64,000 nucleotides of DNA from Limnanthes douglasii subsp. nivea (GCA_036936605.1 JAUPFV010000002.1:203073273-203137272); one strand, 5' to 3'; counted from the stretch's first letter, positions 22,986 through 34,708 are shown. The notes: generated from the letters alone by a model not told the origin. Made by a program: numbers and translations.

Positions 22986-23801
22986 GCTCATCGGGCTGGT
23001 CCAAACAATGCAGGCACATCGGCTCCGGAAGGGGCTATGGTGATAATCGAGAGGTTCGATGTAGAATCAGAAGACTTGGACCCTGATCCAACCCGGAATA
23101 AAGTGGGGGTTATCGCAGAACATTGTATGTCGGTGTCCGGACTTATCAACTTTTTTGAGTCATTCACAATTTTTGGAGGAGACACCATGACATCACCCAC
23201 TGCTTCTTCGAGAAAAAGGCATGTTCATACTTTAGCTACCCAACTGGAGGGAGGCATGACTTCCTGTCAATCACATATTCCATTTCCCTTCATTTTTTTT
23301 GATGAGGATGACTTGAGGGATATAGCTGGTCCTCATGAAGATGTTGTTGTCATAGGAGCATCCATCGGGGGCAATGACATAAGACGAATCTTGGTGGACA
23401 CCGAGAGTTCAGCCAATATTCTCTTCTTAACTTCCTACAAAAAGATGAAGAATCCAGCAGTAATTCAATGATCGAACAGGCCAATTGTGGGTTTCACTGG
23501 AAGCTCAGCAGATGTGATCGGAGAGTTCGAGAAGGAGGTTTTGTTGGGTAAAGGCCCTTTAAAAAAAAAGGTTAGAATACTGTTCGCCGTAGTGGATTGT
23601 CCCACTTGTTATAATGTTATTCTGGGGAGATCTTGGCTCTCTAGGATGCATGCAGTGGCCTCAACAGTCCACCAATGTTTGAAATATGCTGTGCAAGGAC
23701 AAGTGAGAGTTGTTCGGAGCAGCCAAAAGGTATCAAGAGAGTGTTATGCAACAACACTGGCTCCTCGGACGTTGGGGGCAGTTCGTATCAATGAGGAATA
23801 G
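22986..23801 (+). pseudogene. Tat A aspartic protease region
   Basis: The pattern IGGNDIRRILVDTESSANIL gives the active-site aspartate at 23397-23399, but the glycine of the usual DTG-S triad is a glutamate (GAG at 23403). The rest of the retropepsin fold follows (YNVILGRSWL near 23610, the family's LGR motif). There are stops at 23469 (TGA) and 23799-23801 (TAG). The TAG is at the same codon as a TAG in Tat B. In active elements this protease cleaves Gag-Pol. Confidence 0.8.
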
Positions 23802-25370
23802 CAGTTTGAGCGGCTTTCTGGGGGTGAGGGTGAAATTGATGACCCTAGAGAGACCCCTGGAGTTTTAATACCGATTGAAGAAGTTGAAACACATTCTTTG
23901 GCTGAAGGAAAAGGTGTCAAGATAGGATCCAAGATGACATCAGAATTAAAGGGAAAAATGTTAAAGTTCCTGAAAGACCATCAGCATGTCTTTGCTTGGT
24001 GCAATGCTGATGTTACCGGAGTGCCAGCAGATATTATGTCAAACCAACTGTCCATCCGAAGGGACATAGAACCTGTGATACAAAAAAGAAGAGTTTTTTC
24101 TAAGGAAAAGGCTGATGTCATAGTTCAAGAGGTCGACCGACTTACTAAAATGGGGCACATAAAGGAGTCTCAGTATCCTTTTTGGACAACCAATCCGGTA
24201 TTGGTAAAAAAGAAAAATGGAAAGTGGCGTATGTGCATCGATTTTACAGATCTCAACAGGGCTTGCCCAAATGATGTATACCCAGTTCCCCAGATTGATC
24301 ATTTGGTGGATTCTACATCTGGGAACAAGCTGCTATCTTTTATGGATGCCTTCTCCGGGTATAATCAGATTCAAGTGGATCTGAAGGATCCGGAGTATAC
24401 TACGTTTGTTACTGATAGGGGCCTTCATTGTTACAAGGTGATGCCATTTGGTTTAAAAAATGATGGGGCTACCTATCAGAGGTCGGTAAACAAAGATTTT
24501 GCTGATCAAATTGGAAGAAACATGGAAGTATACATCGACAATATGATGGTGAAAAGTATGGAAGAAGAGCTACACTTGGCAGATCTCCAAGAAAATTTTG
24601 CTAACTTAGTAAAAGTGAATTTGAAATTAAACCCATAGAAGTGTGTTTTTGGAGTGCAGTCTGGAAAATTCTTGGGGTATGTGATAAGTGAGCAAGGGAT
24701 ACAGCCTGATCCGGACCAACTTAATGCTTTACTACAGATTGAGCCTCCTCGGAATATTAAAGAAGTACAACGATTGACTGGGAGGCTGGCTGCACTAAAC
24801 CGATTTAAATCAAGGTCTTCGGACAAGTGCGCCCCATTTTTTCAAACTTTGAAAGGTGCGAAAGACTTCAATTGGTCCCCATAGTATGATGAGGCCTTCG
24901 ATGAGATTAAAAAGCACTTGTATTCTCCCAAGACTTTGTCTAAACCTGTTGATGGAGAAACTCTCTTCGTATATTTGGCAGTGTCTGATTGTGCCATAAG
25001 TTCAGTATTGGTAAGGGAAGTAGATAATTATCCTCGTCCGGTGTATTACATCAGTAAGAGCTTGATAGATACAGAAAAACGCTATCTGAAGCTTGAAAAA
25101 TTAGCATTAGCCCTGGTGATTGCAGCGAGGAAGATGAGACCTTATTTTCAGGCTCACCCTATCATTGTCCGGACGTCTTTTCCTTTGAAAAACGTTCTCC
25201 AAAAGGCCAACATTTCAAGTAGAATGACTAAGTGGTCAGTGGAATTGGAAGACTTCGATATTGATTTTGCTCCTCGAACAACAATCAAAGCCCAAGCAGT
25301 GGCAGATTTCTTAGTTGAATTTCACTCAGACAGGGACATTAAGCAAACAACTGATGTGAAAGACAAAAAA
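23802..25370 (+). pseudogene. Tat A reverse transcriptase and RNase H
   Basis: RT motifs appear in order: NPVLVKKKNGKWRMCIDFTDLN near 24195, FMDAFSGYNQI near 24340, VMPFGLKN near 24440 and the catalytic box at 24531 reading YIDNMM. The second aspartate of Y-x-DD is an asparagine (AAT at 24540), so polymerase activity would be lost. The thumb/connection follows (GYVISEQGIQPDP). RNase H of the RVT type follows with YLAVSDCAISSVLV and KRYLKLEKLALALV. Stops lie at 24636 (TAG) and 24882 (TAG). Tat B keeps an intact YIDD box at the aligned position. Confidence 0.88.
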
Positions 25371-25790
25371 ATCTGGGTCATCCGGACTGATGGTGGATCA
25401 AGTACCATGGGATGTGGTGCTGGGGTATGTTTGACCTCTCCGTACGGTGACCGAATGTACCAGGCTATTTGTTTTGCTTTCAGGGCCTCTAATAATGAGT
25501 CCGAATGTGAAGCTGCTATAGCTGGTTTGAAATTAGCTCTTATTTGTGGAGCCAAAAGAGTCAAGCTGATGAGCGATTCTCAGCTTCTTATCCATCATGC
25601 ACAAGGTCAATCCGAAGCAAAAAAGGAACAGCTGGTTAAATACTTACTTCTTCTTGAAGACGTAACACTCAATTTCAAGAGCATCATTTATGAGCACATA
25701 TCCCGAACAGAAAACATACTGGCAGACTCCTTGGTAACCATAGCATATACTGAGTCCTACCCTTGGATTCATGTGCTGGAGTGTCCATCC
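25371..25790 (+). pseudogene. Tat A second (archaeal-type) RNase H domain
   Basis: The four acidic positions are visible: D in DGGSSTMGCGAG (25389), E in NNESECEA, D in SDSQLL and D in RTENILADSL. This extra RNase H between the RT-linked RNase H and the integrase is the hallmark of the Tat lineage. The segment is open, with no stop, and forms part of the 664-codon frame 24918-26912. Confidence 0.85.
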
Positions 25791-27088
25791 ATTCAAATCA
25801 ACCCGGATAAGGGAGAAGAAAGTTTCAATATACAAATAAAACAGCCTCAAGATTGGAGATTTCCTCTCCTTCAATATCTCTCAGATGGCATCTTACCTAC
25901 GGAAAAATCAGTAGCAAGAAAAGTAAATTACAAGGCTCGTGGTTTTGTCATCCTAAGAGACATTCTTTATAAAAGGTCTTATAGTAAACCCCTTCTACGA
26001 TGTTTGGGGGTCGACGAATCTCAAGTAGTGCTCTCTGAACTACATGATGGCGAGGGATTAGCTCACTGTGGATTCAGGGCTCTAACAAGGAGAGTTTTGT
26101 TAGCTGGGTATTATTGGCCCTCTATAATGCAAGATGCTAAGGAGTTGGTGAGAAGGTGTGACCCATGCCAGAGATATAGCAATAAAATTCATATCTCAGC
26201 CATCCCTTTAGAGTCAATTACTGAGCCAATACTTTTTGCTCGATGGGGGTTGGATTTAGTGGGGCCTGTACCCATGGCGTCCGGAGGGCGTAGAACTATA
26301 ATCGTCGCTATTGATTACTTTTCGAAGTGGATTGAAGCAGCTCCGTTGGCAGGTACAACATCAAAAGCTGTTATAAAATTTAGTTTATCCAATATCTGTT
26401 GCAGATTTGGAATTCCACAAAAGATAACAACAAACAATAGACCACAGTTCGACAGCAAGGAAATGGAAAGTTTCTGTGCCTCTAGAGGCATACAACATTG
26501 CTTCTCTTCCCCTTTCCACCCACAAGAAAATAGTCAGGTCAAAGTGGCCAATAGGACAATACTGTCCGGTCTGAAGAAGAATTTAGAAGGGGCTGTTGGG
26601 AAATGGCCTAGTTATTTGCAAGAAGTTTTGTGGGCTTACCAGACCACTCCCGGGGCTGCAACACAAGAGTCTCCCTTTGCCTTAGTATATGGGATGGATG
26701 CCATAGCTCCTATAGAAGCTACTCTCCCTTCATTTCGAGTTCATAGTTTTTCCGAACACGCTAACGAGCTGGCTATCAGAGGCCAACTTGACTTAATAGA
26801 GGAAAGAAGAGTTAAGGCTCACCTTAGAGCTGTACACTATCAAGGTTTGATGAGAAACAGGTTCGCTTCTAAAGTTAAGAGAAGGGATTTTCAACGAGGG
26901 ATAAGGTGTTGAGAAAAGTTTTCCTACACACTAAAGAGAAGAAGTTCGGTAATTTGGCTCCAACTTGGGAAGGACCCTATGTAGTCATTGAAAAGCTTAA
27001 GCCTGGGACATACCCACTCCAAGACAAAGATGGAAGGATTTTGAATCACCCTTGGAATATTGAACACCTCCGGTTGTACTTGGAATAG
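25791..27088 (+). pseudogene. Tat A integrase
   Basis: The N-terminal zinc-binding segment (H-x-AH-G...C-DPC) is at about 26040-26170 and the catalytic core starts at ARWGLDLVGP near 26240. The second catalytic residue sits in TTNNRPQF (D changed to N, about 26430) and the third in SQVKVAN (E changed to K, about 26537), so two of the three DDE residues are gone. A one-base loss near 26897 shifts the frame. The C-terminal part with the GPY motif (WEGPYVVIEKLKPGTY) continues in another frame to 27088. Integrase inserts the cDNA in active elements. Confidence 0.88.
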
Positions 27089-27586
27089 AAACTATGTAAA
27101 TATTTACTTGTTCAAAAGTTCATGTAATATTTAGGGGCATACTCTTTCCTACCCTGGTGGCACGGGGAGGTTTTAATGAGGTGTCCGGGCTCTTTTATAA
27201 AATTTGATGCCTTCTTAAAAATACGGAGTGTTTTCACTTAATAATTTTTGGTAAAGTTTTTATTTGAACAAGTCAAATTAAATTGAAGGAGTGATGACTA
27301 CTTAATCATTTGTCATCGGAGAATTTAAACACTCTCACGTTAAAACACTTATGATATAACCAAGGGCTGTTTAAACATCAACCACCAAAATTGAAAAACT
27401 ATGCAAGAGTTGTGCAAAATAAAGCTACCTATTAAAACATACGAAGTGCCTTGGCCATCCAAGGATTTTAAATTGTCAAAACAAAAAAGATTTATCCGGT
27501 CAAGGACCGGACACAGTTACAAAAAATGCCTTGGCCATCCAAGGACTTTGGTTCAATCAAAACAAAAGTGAAAGATAATTGATACT
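27089..27586. other. Convergent intergenic spacer of Tat A
   Basis: The spacer lies between the 3' ends of pol (+) and the antisense gene (-). A 20-bp class word, TGCCTTGGCCATCCAAGGA, occurs at about 27450 and again at about 27528, and the same word family is found in Tat B (about 45220-45330). It contains the 3' untranslated regions of both transcription units. Confidence 0.5.
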
Positions 27587-30518
27587 CTAAGACTGAGCCT
27601 TTGAAGATGGCTCAGCCTCACTAGTTTTCGTTTTCTTGAGGTCGTCATTTTCCTCATCTGGACTCTCCCCGGTGTTCTCTTCTTCATCAGATGAGTTAGC
27701 ACTGGAGAAATCATGCTTGTCACCATCAGCCATCGTTTGGAAAGGAAGGTCTTCGTACTCTACAAAATTCCATAAATCTCCCAGATTCCTCTTCAGAAAT
27801 TTCTCATGAAAGAGCAAGACCATGTCCAACTTCACTTTGGCATACTTTTCTTCCTAAGTGTCTATCACTTGGTTGGTATAAGCATCAATCCTAGCTTGGA
27901 TTTTTGCCTCTTTCTCCCTTAGCAAATCATATTTTTATTGTGCAACCTTAGACACCGAGTCCTCGAGCGAGATCTTGTCGTTGGTCAAAGTATGAATGAC
28001 CCTGTCCCTAGCCTTCACCTCCTCTTTCGAAGAAGAGAGATCTTTCTCCAACCCGAATTTCTTTGTTCGGAGTTCTTTGATGGTATCTTCCAAAGTAGCT
28101 ACCTTTGTGGCCCAATCCTCCTGGTTCTTCTTCAACTCCTCATTTTCCCTCTTCAAAACATTAGCATTTTGATTGGCAGTGAGGAGGTCGCCAGATAGTT
28201 TTTCCTTTTCAGAATTGAGGGCATTAATGATGGCTGACTGACCTCGTACTTGCTACTCCAAATTAAGCACTGGCTGAATATTACTTAAGACAGAGAAAGA
28301 CTTACCATTGAAGGTAACGATGTTTGAAGAGCTTGGGGGGGAGGTAAGGTCCAGCAAAATCATCCTTAGGGAGGTTTTTGAAGTAAAGACCAATCTCTTC
28401 AAGACCACTAATATCAACACCAACGATGCTGATATCTCCTCCTGCACCCCCTCTGGTTTGAAAGTCACTGGGGATGCCTTCTCCATGAGTGGGGTCAGTA
28501 GGGTCAGTAGGAGGGAAAGACTCCGGAGGCCGGAGGGCAATCTCATCACCCTTGGAGATCTTCTTCTTTTTGGCCTCCGTGTCCTTGCCCTCTGATCCCC
28601 GTTTCCTATCTTTCTTAGGAACCTTTGGAGGTTTTGGAGATCCTGCCACTTCTTTAGTACTTTTATGCTCCACTATGTCTAGAAGAGCATCATCAATCTG
28701 TCATTGATCTGGCCCCTCTTGGCTTGTTGGGGCAGCTTCCTCCACTTCGGTGGGATAGGCTTCAACTGTACTCTGCTTGCCTTTACCTTTCTTACCCTTC
28801 ATCTTACTTGGGGATTTGGCTCTACCGGGCAGATACAATGCTCATCCGACGCGTGTGTTCCTTTGAGGACTACTTCCGGGGGGGGGATGGTGGGGTGGTA
28901 AGTTCCTCCCAGGATAAGTCCCTCCGGTCAGTAGTATTCCATAGATAGGACCTTGCTAGATTGCCTCCAGTGAAAGTATTATGGAAGCGATTCCCCCACT
29001 TCTCAGCAGTCCAAGCATTTAGCTTGGTGCAAGTGGTCTGCCCAGCCTTCAAGTAGTCACTAAAGTCCTTAGGCAGCACTGCCAAGAAACAAAAAAAAGA
29101 CAAGTCAGATAAACAAATTTTTGATAAATAAAGATGGGAATGTGAGATGAGATTCTTACCATCGCTTCACCATCTGCTGGTAAGGAGGCTCGAGTTGACA
29201 CCGGTTTTAATCTTCCTCCCATTCTCCCAGGCGTCACTCACAAATAAGAAGTGAGTCTTCCAATTCCTTTCCGACTCGAGCAAGTCGTCCACTACTTTGT
29301 AATTATCACCCATGTTGAAGTGATAGAAGGGGATATGATGGTTTCTGTAGAGGCTGGCCACAGCTGCAAACTGCTCCATTGGAAGAGGAATTCCGGAGAG
29401 CCTGGAGGCCATGATACAAGCCATGAGAGTGTACCATGCATTGGGGCTCAGTTAGCTTGGGCAGAGTTTGATGAGGTGAAAGTATTTCACTATCTCCGGG
29501 TCTAAGGGAAACCTTAGTCCCCAGTTGAAGAGCTCAGTGAAAAAAACTATTTCACTGAGCTTGCAGTCCATCGGTGTCTCCGGATCCACTGAATCCTTAT
29601 TTTGACATTCTCTGGGATCCCCTATTTTGTTCGCATCCGACCCAATTCGGCGGTATGAATGAAAGCATAATTAAGTTTTTGTAAAGCTAGCAGGTATTTG
29701 ACACTTACCTTGTGGAAACAAGGCCCCACTTTTCCCACAAGACACTCCGGAAAATCCGGATGCCTTAAGCATAGCTTCTCATTGCCTTTGTCCTTCTTGG
29801 CAGCAGCAGCCTCACTTGTTTGCCCGGAGACTTCAGACTCAAAAGGAGCTTCCTCAACAGAATCCTCAAACACTTCTTCCATTATTATGGAAGGGTTTTT
29901 CAGTTGTTTTTGGGTGAGGGGAGCTAGTGGATGGCTCAGCAGGCCCTCCGGATGGTTGGGGAGTACTGGCTTCTTGTAGTCTGGCCTCCGGTTGAGGATC
30001 AGATGCAGTGGATTCTTTCCGGAGACTTGAACTAGATGCCTCGGGGCCGGACAGCTTGTTCTTAGGAGTTTTAATGAGTGCTTCTGACCCTGTATTGCTA
30101 TTTTAGCCCCCGATTTGGAAGGTGTAGCTTTTGGAACTTGTCATTTCACCAATCAACCTATTCCCCTATATACTAACTTCTCTAGAGAGGCGTCAGTGTC
30201 TGATCCCATGGCAATGAATGGGGAAGGTTTCTTAAAACTGGTAACTGCCTGTCCTGGTTCAACAGTAGGCTCCGAATCCTGAATCGATGAGCTCGAAACA
30301 ATTGGTGAAAGGTTGGGCTGGAACAATCTCCTAGGTTTAACACTCTTAGTTGAAGAAGATCCCCGATCAGGCTCTGAGCTTGGGGTTTCCAATTTGTCGA
30401 TAGGGGACACATGGAGGCCTGTAGCAAAACGCCTTTCTGGTTCAACTTTTTGAGTTTTCTCTAACTCCGACAAATTGAGCCACCCACCTTTTCTTAAAGC
30501 GTTCCTTGCTGTGAACAT
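27587..30518 (-). pseudogene. Tat A antisense gene: gypsy-type transposon domain plus coiled coil
   Basis: Starting at the ATG at 30518 there is a disordered Ser/Pro-rich N-terminus (ARNALRKGGWLNLSELEK). A segment at about 29620-29170 matches the putative gypsy-type transposon domain (Pfam Transposase_28 style, GLRFPL-x-P...QLNPNAW in the better copy, B). An 81-bp intron (29159-29079, GT...AG) is followed by a lysine-rich tract and a C-terminal coiled coil and acidic tail (28156-27587). Several frame changes and stops make it a pseudogene. It runs opposite to pol, as known for Tat elements; its biochemical role is not known. Confidence 0.75.
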
Positions 30519-30617
30519 AAACTCACAACAAAAGAAAATGTTTGTTTTTTAGAGAGAGAGCTTTGAAGTTTAATAGAGCAAGGATGATGAAGATGGTAAA
30601 ACAGTAGAAAAAAGACT

Positions 30618-30625
30618 AATTTATA
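30618..30625 (-). promoter_or_regulatory. TATA box of the Tat A antisense gene
   Basis: On the minus strand TATAAATT lies about 100 bases before the ATG at 30518. The same word lies at the matching place in Tat B (38109-38116, 96 bases before the ATG at 38212). Conservation in two diverged copies argues for a real, separate promoter. Confidence 0.6.
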
Positions 30626-30645
30626 GTAAAGGAACAAAAGATGCT

Positions 30646-31910
30646 TCTCGGATCATTGACTCTTTATCCGTACGAGTAACTTGGGAAGAGATCAGAGAAG
30701 AGACTTTTACGAGGCATGGGTAGTTGGAAGAATGCTTGGTACCCAGAGAATCCTCAAAGAAATTCACAAAGACTTTAGAGACACTAGCCGGCGAGGAAAC
30801 AATATCTCCTTGCGAATTGGAGATCAAGATAATTTTATTGCGGGAGAGCTGGGCTTTAATACTTTTATGAAAAAATTTAGAGTTTCTGTCACCCAATTTG
30901 ATCCAGTTTTCTCTAGATTTTTGTTTTAGAAAAGATTCCTCCGCTCGACTAAGAAAGATGAAGGATTCAGAAGCCCCATTTTCTAAAGTAACGAATAAAG
31001 GATTGAGAGGATCAGAGGCTAGAGCAGATTGAGCCTCAATTAAGGCTATCTGGGCAGCAGAGGCTCTGGAAGAAATGTCGCTAAACTCCTTACGATTGAG
31101 AGTAGCTAGCACAGGTAGCAAACGAGCTAGCTTGTCAGAGACCATCCTCATTCCTAAGAATGAAGAAGGGGCATTCCAGCTCGAGGTGACTATGGCCTTA
31201 AACTGAGGGTGAGATTGCCACATATTGAAGAATCGAAAGGGTTTTTTCCTCCTTGGCATAGGGAGACCAAGGTTGAGAGTGACCGTAGTGTGATCAGATG
31301 TACGAAGATATCCAAAGTGGACACTGGACATAGGGAAAAGATTGTCACAATCCGGGTTGACCAATACTCGGTCAATTTTAGAAAGAATTGGGTGGGCAGG
31401 CTGCTTGTTAATCCAGGTGAATGGAAAACCAGTTGATCTAAGATCACTGAGCTCACACTGATAGCAGCAGTTATTGAACTCATCTATTGATGAGGTCCAG
31501 TTATCGGAGGATCCCAGACGCTCATCGGGATGGCGGATCGCATTATAATCTCCAAGGGAAACCCATTGGATGTGGTTGTCCATCTTCGAGATTTTAATGA
31601 GGTCATTCCAAAGAGGAATGCGATCATTTGCTTCATTGAAAGCATAAATAGCAGTGAGCCTAAAAGAAGCTCTGAAATTGTGACATTTTGCTATACAATG
31701 AATAAGCTGGGGGGATTGGGTTATTCTGGTTATCGTAATTACACTTGGGTTCCAGAGAATCCAAATTCTTCCTAAGGGATGATTTAGGTGATTAGTTATT
31801 ACATGCCAATAGGGGGTCATTTGTCTAATGATTAGCTCAATTTCGGAGGGATCTTCCTCAGAGGATGAGATCCCTGTAGGAAAGGGAGAGGGTCTGATAG
31901 GGCCTAAATT
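30646..31910 (-). pseudogene. LINE A ORF2 endonuclease (N-terminally deleted)
   Basis: The frame contains LGRIWILWNPS, SLGDYNAIRHPDERLGSSD (the family's GDFN motif as GDYN), LSKIDRVLVN and RTSDHTTVTL (SDH motif), then the linker toward RT (LKQKSRENWIKLGDRNSKFFH). The first part of the endonuclease (the SWNVRGL and ETK segments, both seen in LINE B) is missing: ORF1 residues run in frame into LIIRQMTPYWHV. The enzyme normally nicks target DNA for reverse transcription; without its N-terminal catalytic residues it could not. Confidence 0.85.
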
Positions 31911-33187
31911 TCACTGACGAGTAGGGTGCCCAAAGACTTTACAATTATCACACTGGGGAGGGAGTCCTTGATATTCAAAAGAGACCTTGATGGTTTCGCC
32001 TCTTATCTTGAAGGATAACTCAGATCGAATGGGGGCACCTGCCTTGATCTTTATACATATGCGGGTAAAACGAAGCTTTTCCTTTTGTTCCGTCTGATGG
32101 TACACAAAGAGAGGTGTTCCGATAACCGAACCTATGTTACTGAAGCCCTCCGCTGTCCATAACTCTAGAGGAAGATTAAAGACCTTGACCCAAATAGGAA
32201 TCTCATTGTGAGGATCTTTAATTAAGGAGGTAAGAGGTTCCCATAACTTCAAAATCATTAAATTTCCACCAAAATGCCATGGAGCCTCTTCCAACACTTT
32301 TTTGGCCATTGCCTCAGATCCGAATTTGAATAGAAAATATCCCATACCCGAAATCCTATCCGGCAATTGGGTACCTGTATCTCGACGGATATTGGCTTTC
32401 GACTCAAACCCAGAAGAGAGAGGAGTCATCTCTACAACTCCAAGCTGTAGGTCAGTCTGGAGGATCGATACGCTACCGCCGGTGTCGATTCTGGACGGCG
32501 ACAAGGGGTTTCCGGCCAGAGAGAGACGATTTAACATCGACGATAGAAATTCCGGCAAATGAGATCCAAGAGCCCGACGGAGGAATAGAACCCGAGCTCC
32601 AACGGAGGAAGCTCACTGGATCAGAGAGGGAGAGAGCTAGCTTGTGGGAGAGGACTGTCACCAGATAAGCCAACGGAGTACAGAACCAGGGGGAGATCAG
32701 AATCGAGGGAAGCCATTAGGGGTAGGAAATCCAGAGGGTCTCTGATCAAAGACTGAAAAAGGACATGCCCTTGGCCAGACTCCATATGATGTCTGGCCAG
32801 GGCCAATGAGTTTCGAACGAATGACTCGTGAGAGGAAGAGATTCCATGAGGTTTCTGAGTAGAAGGAACAATTTGGACAGGGTCAGGGTTGTTAGGGAAG
32901 GATGCTAGCGAAGATGAGAAGGATTGGGTTCGAATTGGGGAATGAATCTCAGGCTGATTCGACATCTTGGATCCAGGAGAGGCCATCAGGTTAGTAATCT
33001 TAACTTTGAATGGGAAGGATGGTTTTTGGTAGATAATAGAGATAGGAATTTTGAGATTGTTTGGCTGGTTAGAACTGATATTCTGAGATAGGAGAGGGGG
33101 ATTAATAGCTTGGGGATTTAGGTTGAGTGAGGAGGGAAGACTATGACCTATAGGCTTAAGGTCTGCGTCTATTTTGGGACATGACAA
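31911..33187 (-). pseudogene. LINE A ORF1 (DUF4283-like, zinc knuckle)
   Basis: The N-terminal Ser/Pro-rich part (33187-32621, including LARHHMESGQGHVLFQ, shared with LINE B) is separated by a frame change near 32600 from the conserved core (32558-31911). The core has GYFLFKFGSEAMAKKVLE, APWHFGGNLMILKLWEP, PIWVKVFNLPLELWT, IGSVIGTPL and the knuckle C-DN-C-KVFG-H. The fourth knuckle cysteine is replaced by a TGA stop (31911-31913). This RNA-binding protein coats LINE RNA in active elements. ORF1 and ORF2 remnants share one frame here, separated only by that stop. Confidence 0.85.
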
Positions 33188-33965
33188 AGGGTGAGCAGGG
33201 CTCAGGGGAAGGCTGAGCGATTTGGTTCTGGGGAGAATCCAGAATAGCTTAGAGAGGGTACTGGGAAAGAAAAGGGTTGGGCAGAGGGGGAAAGAAAAGA
33301 GAGATACTACCCAAAGGAGGAGAGAGGGTTAATTTCTGAGAAAAATACTAGGAAAGGGGACATGGGTATTGAGATAGAACCAGATTTGGTTAGGAGAATG
33401 GAACCATAAGTTGAGATGGTTAAGAGGATAGTTAGTACTACTAACTAGAACAGAACTGAGATTTGAAATCGAGTTATTCTGAGAATTACAATTGTTCTTT
33501 TCCAGGTTAGAGGATGAGAGATAAAGGATGAGCCAGAGCCTCAATCTGATGGATGACAAGCTAAGGGAAGATAGATTGACTATGATACCGTCTTGAGGCC
33601 CTTGATAGAGGAGGGGGAATGTGATAATGAGAAGATGTACACATCCCATCAAACAGGAAGCCATCTCTTTGATTTGCAGGATTGGACAGCTTGGCCAATA
33701 CCAAGAGACCAAAGGATATAAGCAGAGAGAGGAAGCCCAGCTTGAGCCAGCAGTTTTCCAAGGATTTGGTAGAGGAAGCAAGGTTTGAGGTAAGCTGAGA
33801 CTTGAAGGGTAAAGACTGGGGGAAGACCATGGTGCTCCTGGTGGATGAAGGCATGGAGGATTCAATGGAAGATCCATCAATCATCCTCCATTGATTCGAA
33901 ATCAGTCACCTACAAGGAGAGCAAGAAGACCGTTGGAAAGAAAGAGAGAGGAGAGAGTTTTTTTT
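33188..33965 (-). other. LINE A 5' region
   Basis: The minus strand is rich in pyrimidines and codes for overlapping Ser/Pro/Leu-rich frames (33884-33561 and 33880-33329) with no domain I recognise. These may be the start of ORF1 in another frame or untranslated leader. The element end is placed near 33965, where AT-rich DNA begins, but no target duplication is available. Confidence 0.4.
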
Positions 33966-34708
33966 ATAGTAGTTTACATATATTAGAGTTTCTGAAACTA
34001 TAGAATGTTTAATTGTGAATGTTTTTTTTGAATTATTAAAATTAATTGGAATGATAATTATTTGAGAAAAAAAAGTATTTTCAATGTTGCACTAATGTAT
34101 TTAAATCTTAAAATTATCCTTGTTTTTTAATGAAATAAATAATACATCTCGTAAATAAAAGTTATTTTAGACTATTAATTTGTTTTGGTATAATTGAAAT
34201 GCTATAATTGTTTTTATAATATTTTTGTTTTCTATGTATCGATGCATTCGTTTGGGGAACGAAATTCTTATTTGACAAGTAAAGATTTTGTCGAAAATAA
34301 ATATTGCAAGCGAAGATTTTCATGTATTTCACTAAAACAAACAATGATACAATATTTAATATTCATAATCGTTAATTTTTATTTTTACAATATATTTATT
34401 ATTTAATAACATTTATTTTTGTTTTTTTAAACTATTAAATTTTATATTTTCACATCCAACGCGGCAAGGTTACTAGAATAGGATAATTTTTACTTATTAT
34501 TCTTGCTATTTTTATAAGTGGCTTGTCATGATTTAACATTAAAATCCATGAAATGTGACATTGGCTAATGTTGACTAGTTAAGTATATAATGTATGTCTT
34601 ATATCCTTGGGAAAATTTCAATTATGATGTTCTGAATATATAGTTGTTTGCTAATGGGTGTAAAGATATTTTAGAAGCTTGTTTCAAAAATTAAACTTGA
34701 AGTTGAAG
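33966..34708. other. AT-rich DNA between LINE A and LINE B
   Basis: No gene is recognised. Short frames at 34162-34406 on both strands have AT-rich codons only. Confidence 0.45.

Larger units (their letters stand above)
20966..30645 (+). mobile_element. Ty3/gypsy Tat-lineage element A, 3'-truncated
   Basis: In order there are a 5' LTR (20966-21376), gag, protease, RT, RNase H, a second RNase H, integrase (to 27088) and then an extra gene on the opposite strand (30518-27587). A second RNase H plus an antisense gene downstream of pol is the layout of Tat elements (for example Grande/Retand relatives). The 3' LTR is absent: the region upstream of the antisense gene runs straight into LINE A at about 30645, so the end was lost by deletion. 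The pol frame has six in-frame stops and one late frameshift, and catalytic residues are lost in protease, RT and integrase, so it is not autonomous. Confidence 0.9.
30646..33965 (-). mobile_element. LINE A (L1-type), truncated in ORF2
   Basis: Read right to left there is a pyrimidine-rich 5' region, ORF1 with a DUF4283-like domain and zinc knuckle, then an endonuclease whose frame ends at the junction with Tat A near 30645. RT, the zinc-binding C-terminus and the poly(A) tail are absent. LINE B shows what should follow. The loss is from the 3' side, so it is not the common 5' truncation of LINEs; a later deletion that also removed the Tat A 3' LTR explains it best. Confidence 0.85.

Noticed and set aside
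28253..28948. Several overlapping frames on both strands in the Tat A antisense gene region
   Set aside because: They are shadows of the minus-strand antisense gene and show no domain of their own.
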